Assembly (NCBI RefSeq): GCF_900215355.1 | Contig: NZ_OBEA01000002.1 | Span: 620,001-684,000, forward strand | Source of the DNA: Pseudooceanicola antarcticus | GTDB taxonomy: Bacteria > Pseudomonadota > Alphaproteobacteria > Rhodobacterales > Rhodobacteraceae | Length of the DNA stretch: 64,000 bases | Reading direction: 5' to 3' | In this document: positions 60,802 to 64,000 of the stretch, piece after piece | Position numbering within the stretch: the stretch's first letter is position 1 | Layout: the number at the start of each line of letters is the position of its first letter | Program-made: the position numbers and the translations under genes | The notes under the pieces: generated by a model | What the model saw: only the letters and a program-made list of their open reading frames with translations | Databases searched by the model: none | Told to the model about the DNA's origin: nothing

Positions 60802-61736
60802 AGCGTGCCCAGGATGTCCCGTGCCTGTAGGCAGTCGCGGTCCATCTGTTCGATCAAGGCGTTGATATCAGTGAATTTCTCTTCGGGTCGCAGGAAATCG
60901 ACGAGACCGACCGAGATCTGCGAGCCGTAAAGGTCGCCGCGGAAATCGAAGAGATAGGTCTCGAGGTTGGGTTCCTGCCCGCCGAAGGTCGGGCGCAGGC
61001 CAAGAGAGGCGGCCCCATGGTAGCTGCCGGCATGGGGTCCGGTCAGCACATCGACCAAAACTGCGTAGACGCCGAAGCGCGGGCGGTGCAGATCGGTCAG
61101 CGCCATGTTGGCGGTGGGAAAGCCCAGGTCACGGCCGCGCTGATCGCCACGGATCACCGTGCCTTCGATGCGATGCCAGTGCCCCAGCATGGCCGCCGCA
61201 TCCCGCGGCAACCCGTCCGACAGCGCCTTTCGGATGGCAGTAGAGGAAACCTCTAAACCTTTCCTTTCCAAAAGCTGCGCTACGGAGGTGCCAAATCCCT
61301 CGGATTCGCCGTATTTTTGCAGATCCTCAACTTTCCCGGCCCGTTTGGCGCCGAAGTGGAAATCTGCGCCCACCACGACGTGCCGTGCACCAAGCCCATC
61401 CGAGAGCACGCCCTTGGCGAATTCCTCGGGGCTGAGCGCGGCGAGGGCGGAGGTGAAGCTGAGCTCGTAGAGCACGTCGACGCCCAGCTTCTCGAGCCGA
61501 TGCGCGCGCGCGGCGGCATTGGTCAGCCGGAAGGGCGGGGCATCGGGGGCAAAGAACTGGCGGGGGTGGGGCTCGAAGGTCATCACGCCAAGGGGCGCAG
61601 AGAGACGCTGGGCCTCGGCGCGCGCGATGTCCAGAACGGCCTGGTGGCCGAGGTGGATGCCGTCGAAATTGCCGATGGCGACAACGGCGCCACGCTCGGC
61701 TTCCGAGACGAACTGGTAATCCCTGACGATCTTCAT
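60798..61736 (-). CDS. ribF: Bifunctional riboflavin kinase/FMN adenylyltransferase
   Basis: 312-residue enzyme making FMN and then FAD from riboflavin. The N-terminal FAD synthetase has the nucleotidyltransferase motif GNFDGIHLGHQ, TFEPHPRQFF and a VSSTAIRKAL motif; the C-terminal kinase has DLGFPTANM, GVYAV and LETYLFDFRGDLYG. The start MKIVRDYQFV is the usual family start. It is first of a minus-strand group with the YcgN-type gene and ltaE. Confidence 0.94.
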   Translation of the reverse strand: MKIVRDYQFVSEAERGAVVAIGNFDGIHLGHQAVLDIARAEAQRLSAPLGVMTFEPHPRQFFAPDAPPFRLTNAAARAHRLEKLGVDVLYELSFTSALAALSPEEFAKGVLSDGLGARHVVVGADFHFGAKRAGKVEDLQKYGESEGFGTSVAQLLERKGLEVSSTAIRKALSDGLPRDAAAMLGHWHRIEGTVIRGDQRGRDLGFPTANMALTDLHRPRFGVYAVLVDVLTGPHAGSYHGAASLGLRPTFGGQEPNLETYLFDFRGDLYGSQISVGLVDFLRPEEKFTDINALIEQMDRDCLQARDILGTL

Positions 61737-61771
61737 GGCCGAGGCCTACTCTGCCCGAAAGGGCGTGGCAA

Positions 61772-61793
61772 GGGGCGCCGCGACGGACGCCCC
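61772..61793 (-). terminator. Hairpin downstream of glyA
   Basis: GGGGCG (61772-61777) and CGCCCC (61788-61793) form a short stem in the 67-bp gap between glyA and ribF. It may attenuate read-through from glyA. No clear T-run on the minus strand. Confidence 0.35.
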
Positions 61794-61803
61794 AGGCCAG
61801 GGA

Positions 61804-63087
<1,284 letters not shown>

Positions 63088-63305
63088 GGGCGTTCTCCTT
63101 GGTCAGGTTCAGGGCTAGTTAGCGCTTTGGCCGCGAGGTCGGAAGGCCCCAAATCGTCATGATGATCATGAAAAGCGGCGTAATGGTGCGCTTTGCTGGC
63201 CGGGGCTGGTGCGCTGCGGGGATTTGTGCTTGTTTCGGACCCGAATGAAAGCTTTCGGAAACCGGCGGTTGCACCCGGAGACGGGGCTTCGCGGAGGCAC
63301 GGCAG

Positions 63306-64000
63306 ATGAGCATCAAGATCGCGTTTACCGCCAGTCGGGGGCAGACGGCGCAGGCGGCACGCAAGAGCCTGTCTGCCCGTTACGGCGCCGTGCCCGAGGC
63401 GGAGGCGGATGTGATCGTTGCCCTGGGCGGTGATGGCTTCATGCTGGCGACGCTGCACCGCACCCAGGCGCTGCCGGCGCCGGTCTATGGCATGAACCGT
63501 GGCACCGTCGGCTTTTTGATGAATGAATTCAACGAAGTTGACTTGGTGCAACGCCTTGAGGGCGCCGAGGAAGAGGTGATCAATCCTCTCCACATGCGTG
63601 CCACGCGCGCCGACGGCAAGGTGCAGGAAGCCCTTGCGATCAACGAGGTATCCCTGTTGCGCGCGGGTCCGCAGGCGGCGAAGCTGCGGATCTCGGTCGA
63701 CGGGCGGGTGCGCATGGACGAGCTGGTCTGTGACGGTGCCCTGCTGGCGACGCCCGCGGGATCGACGGCCTATAATTACTCGGCCCATGGGCCGATCCTG
63801 CCCATCGGATCTGACGTGCTGGCCCTGACGGCCATCGCCCCCTTCCGGCCCCGGCGTTGGCGCGGTGCGCTGCTGCCAAAAGAGGCAAAGATCCGTTTCG
63901 ACGTGCTGGAGCCCGAGAAACGCCCGATCATGGCCGATGCGGACAGCCGCCGCTCGGTGTCGAACGTCCTGTCCGTCGAGGTGGGCTCTGACCCCTCGGT
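63306..64000 (+). CDS. nadK: NAD kinase (3' end outside window)
   Basis: The frame is open to the window edge; about 231 codons are visible. The enzyme phosphorylates NAD to NADP. Seen: [16 protein letters not shown] with the GGDG ATP/metal motif, [14 protein letters not shown], the conserved NE of AINEVSLLR, and [21 protein letters not shown] lies about eleven bases before the ATG. Normal members are about 250 residues, so little is missing. Confidence 0.94.
   Translation, partial: MSIKIAFTASRGQTAQAARKSLSARYGAVPEAEADVIVALGGDGFMLATLHRTQALPAPVYGMNRGTVGFLMNEFNEVDLVQRLEGAEEEVINPLHMRATRADGKVQEALAINEVSLLRAGPQAAKLRISVDGRVRMDELVCDGALLATPAGSTAYNYSAHGPILPIGSDVLALTAIAPFRPRRWRGALLPKEAKIRFDVLEPEKRPIMADADSRRSVSNVLSVEVGSDPS

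Noticed and set aside
63088-63305. Glycine riboswitch ahead of glyA
   Set aside because: No paired glycine-aptamer core sequences could be found in the 218-bp gap on either strand.

Overview
This 64 kb window is GC-rich, densely coding chromosomal DNA from an alphaproteobacterium, most likely of the Rhodobacteraceae/Roseobacter group. The evidence is the PhyR-NepR-EcfG general stress response cassette, a TRAP transporter, a MatB-type malonyl-CoA synthetase, the urtABCDE urea operon, TamA/TamB, and short intergenic palindromic elements of the CCCCCGGAGTATTTT type. No phage, transposase, CRISPR array, rRNA or tRNA was seen. Almost all genes are read with good Shine-Dalgarno sequences and several stop/start overlaps (TGATG, ATGA), so most of the window is organised in operons.

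Layout: (1) 1-4076, a four-part carbohydrate-type ABC importer. (2) 4171-5694, matB. (3) 5694-5850, a candidate stress-controlled small RNA on the minus strand. (4) 5874-7582, a two-gene GATase/amidoligase unit. (5) 7641-11387, the general stress response locus: histidine kinase, ecfG and nepR on the minus strand, phyR divergent on the plus strand, and a DUF1328 membrane protein. (6) 11531-16299, pxpC-pxpB facing a TRAP transporter. (7) 16642-21193, a MarR-type regulator, a cell-wall amidase and penicillin-binding protein 1A. (8) 21555-24748, prfB, a small unknown gene, a decayed lytic transglycosylase and a DUF2189 membrane protein. (9) 25003-31001, tamA-tamB. (10) 31369-39018, three exported proteins: a giant four-haem cytochrome c, a caspase-fold protease and an M14-like metallopeptidase. 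A convergent ferric-reductase/NOX-like flavocytochrome follows (39117-40349). (11) 41015-44992, a circularly permuted ATP-grasp, alpha-E, transglutaminase and Anbu proteasome operon. (12) 45497-51768, urtABCDE. (13) 52025-64000, mostly housekeeping genes (dtd, rluB, tadA, prs, ltaE, ycgN-like, ribF, glyA, nadK) with a free-standing CZB zinc protein and a DUF2927 lipoprotein among them.

How parts work together: in stress, phosphorylated PhyR sequesters NepR and releases EcfG. Exact GGAAC-N16/17-CGTT sites are seen in both directions between nepR and phyR and ahead of the candidate small RNA, and a near match lies ahead of the DUF1328 gene. The window also carries two different amidoligase-type systems (a glutamine-synthetase-like one at 6.5 kb and a circularly permuted ATP-grasp one at 41 kb), both predicted to make or break isopeptide bonds. 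The cytochrome c/caspase/M14-like trio is the least understood gene set and, with the candidate stress small RNA, the best candidate for undescribed biology. All functional statements rest on reading the translated sequence; no database search was run.
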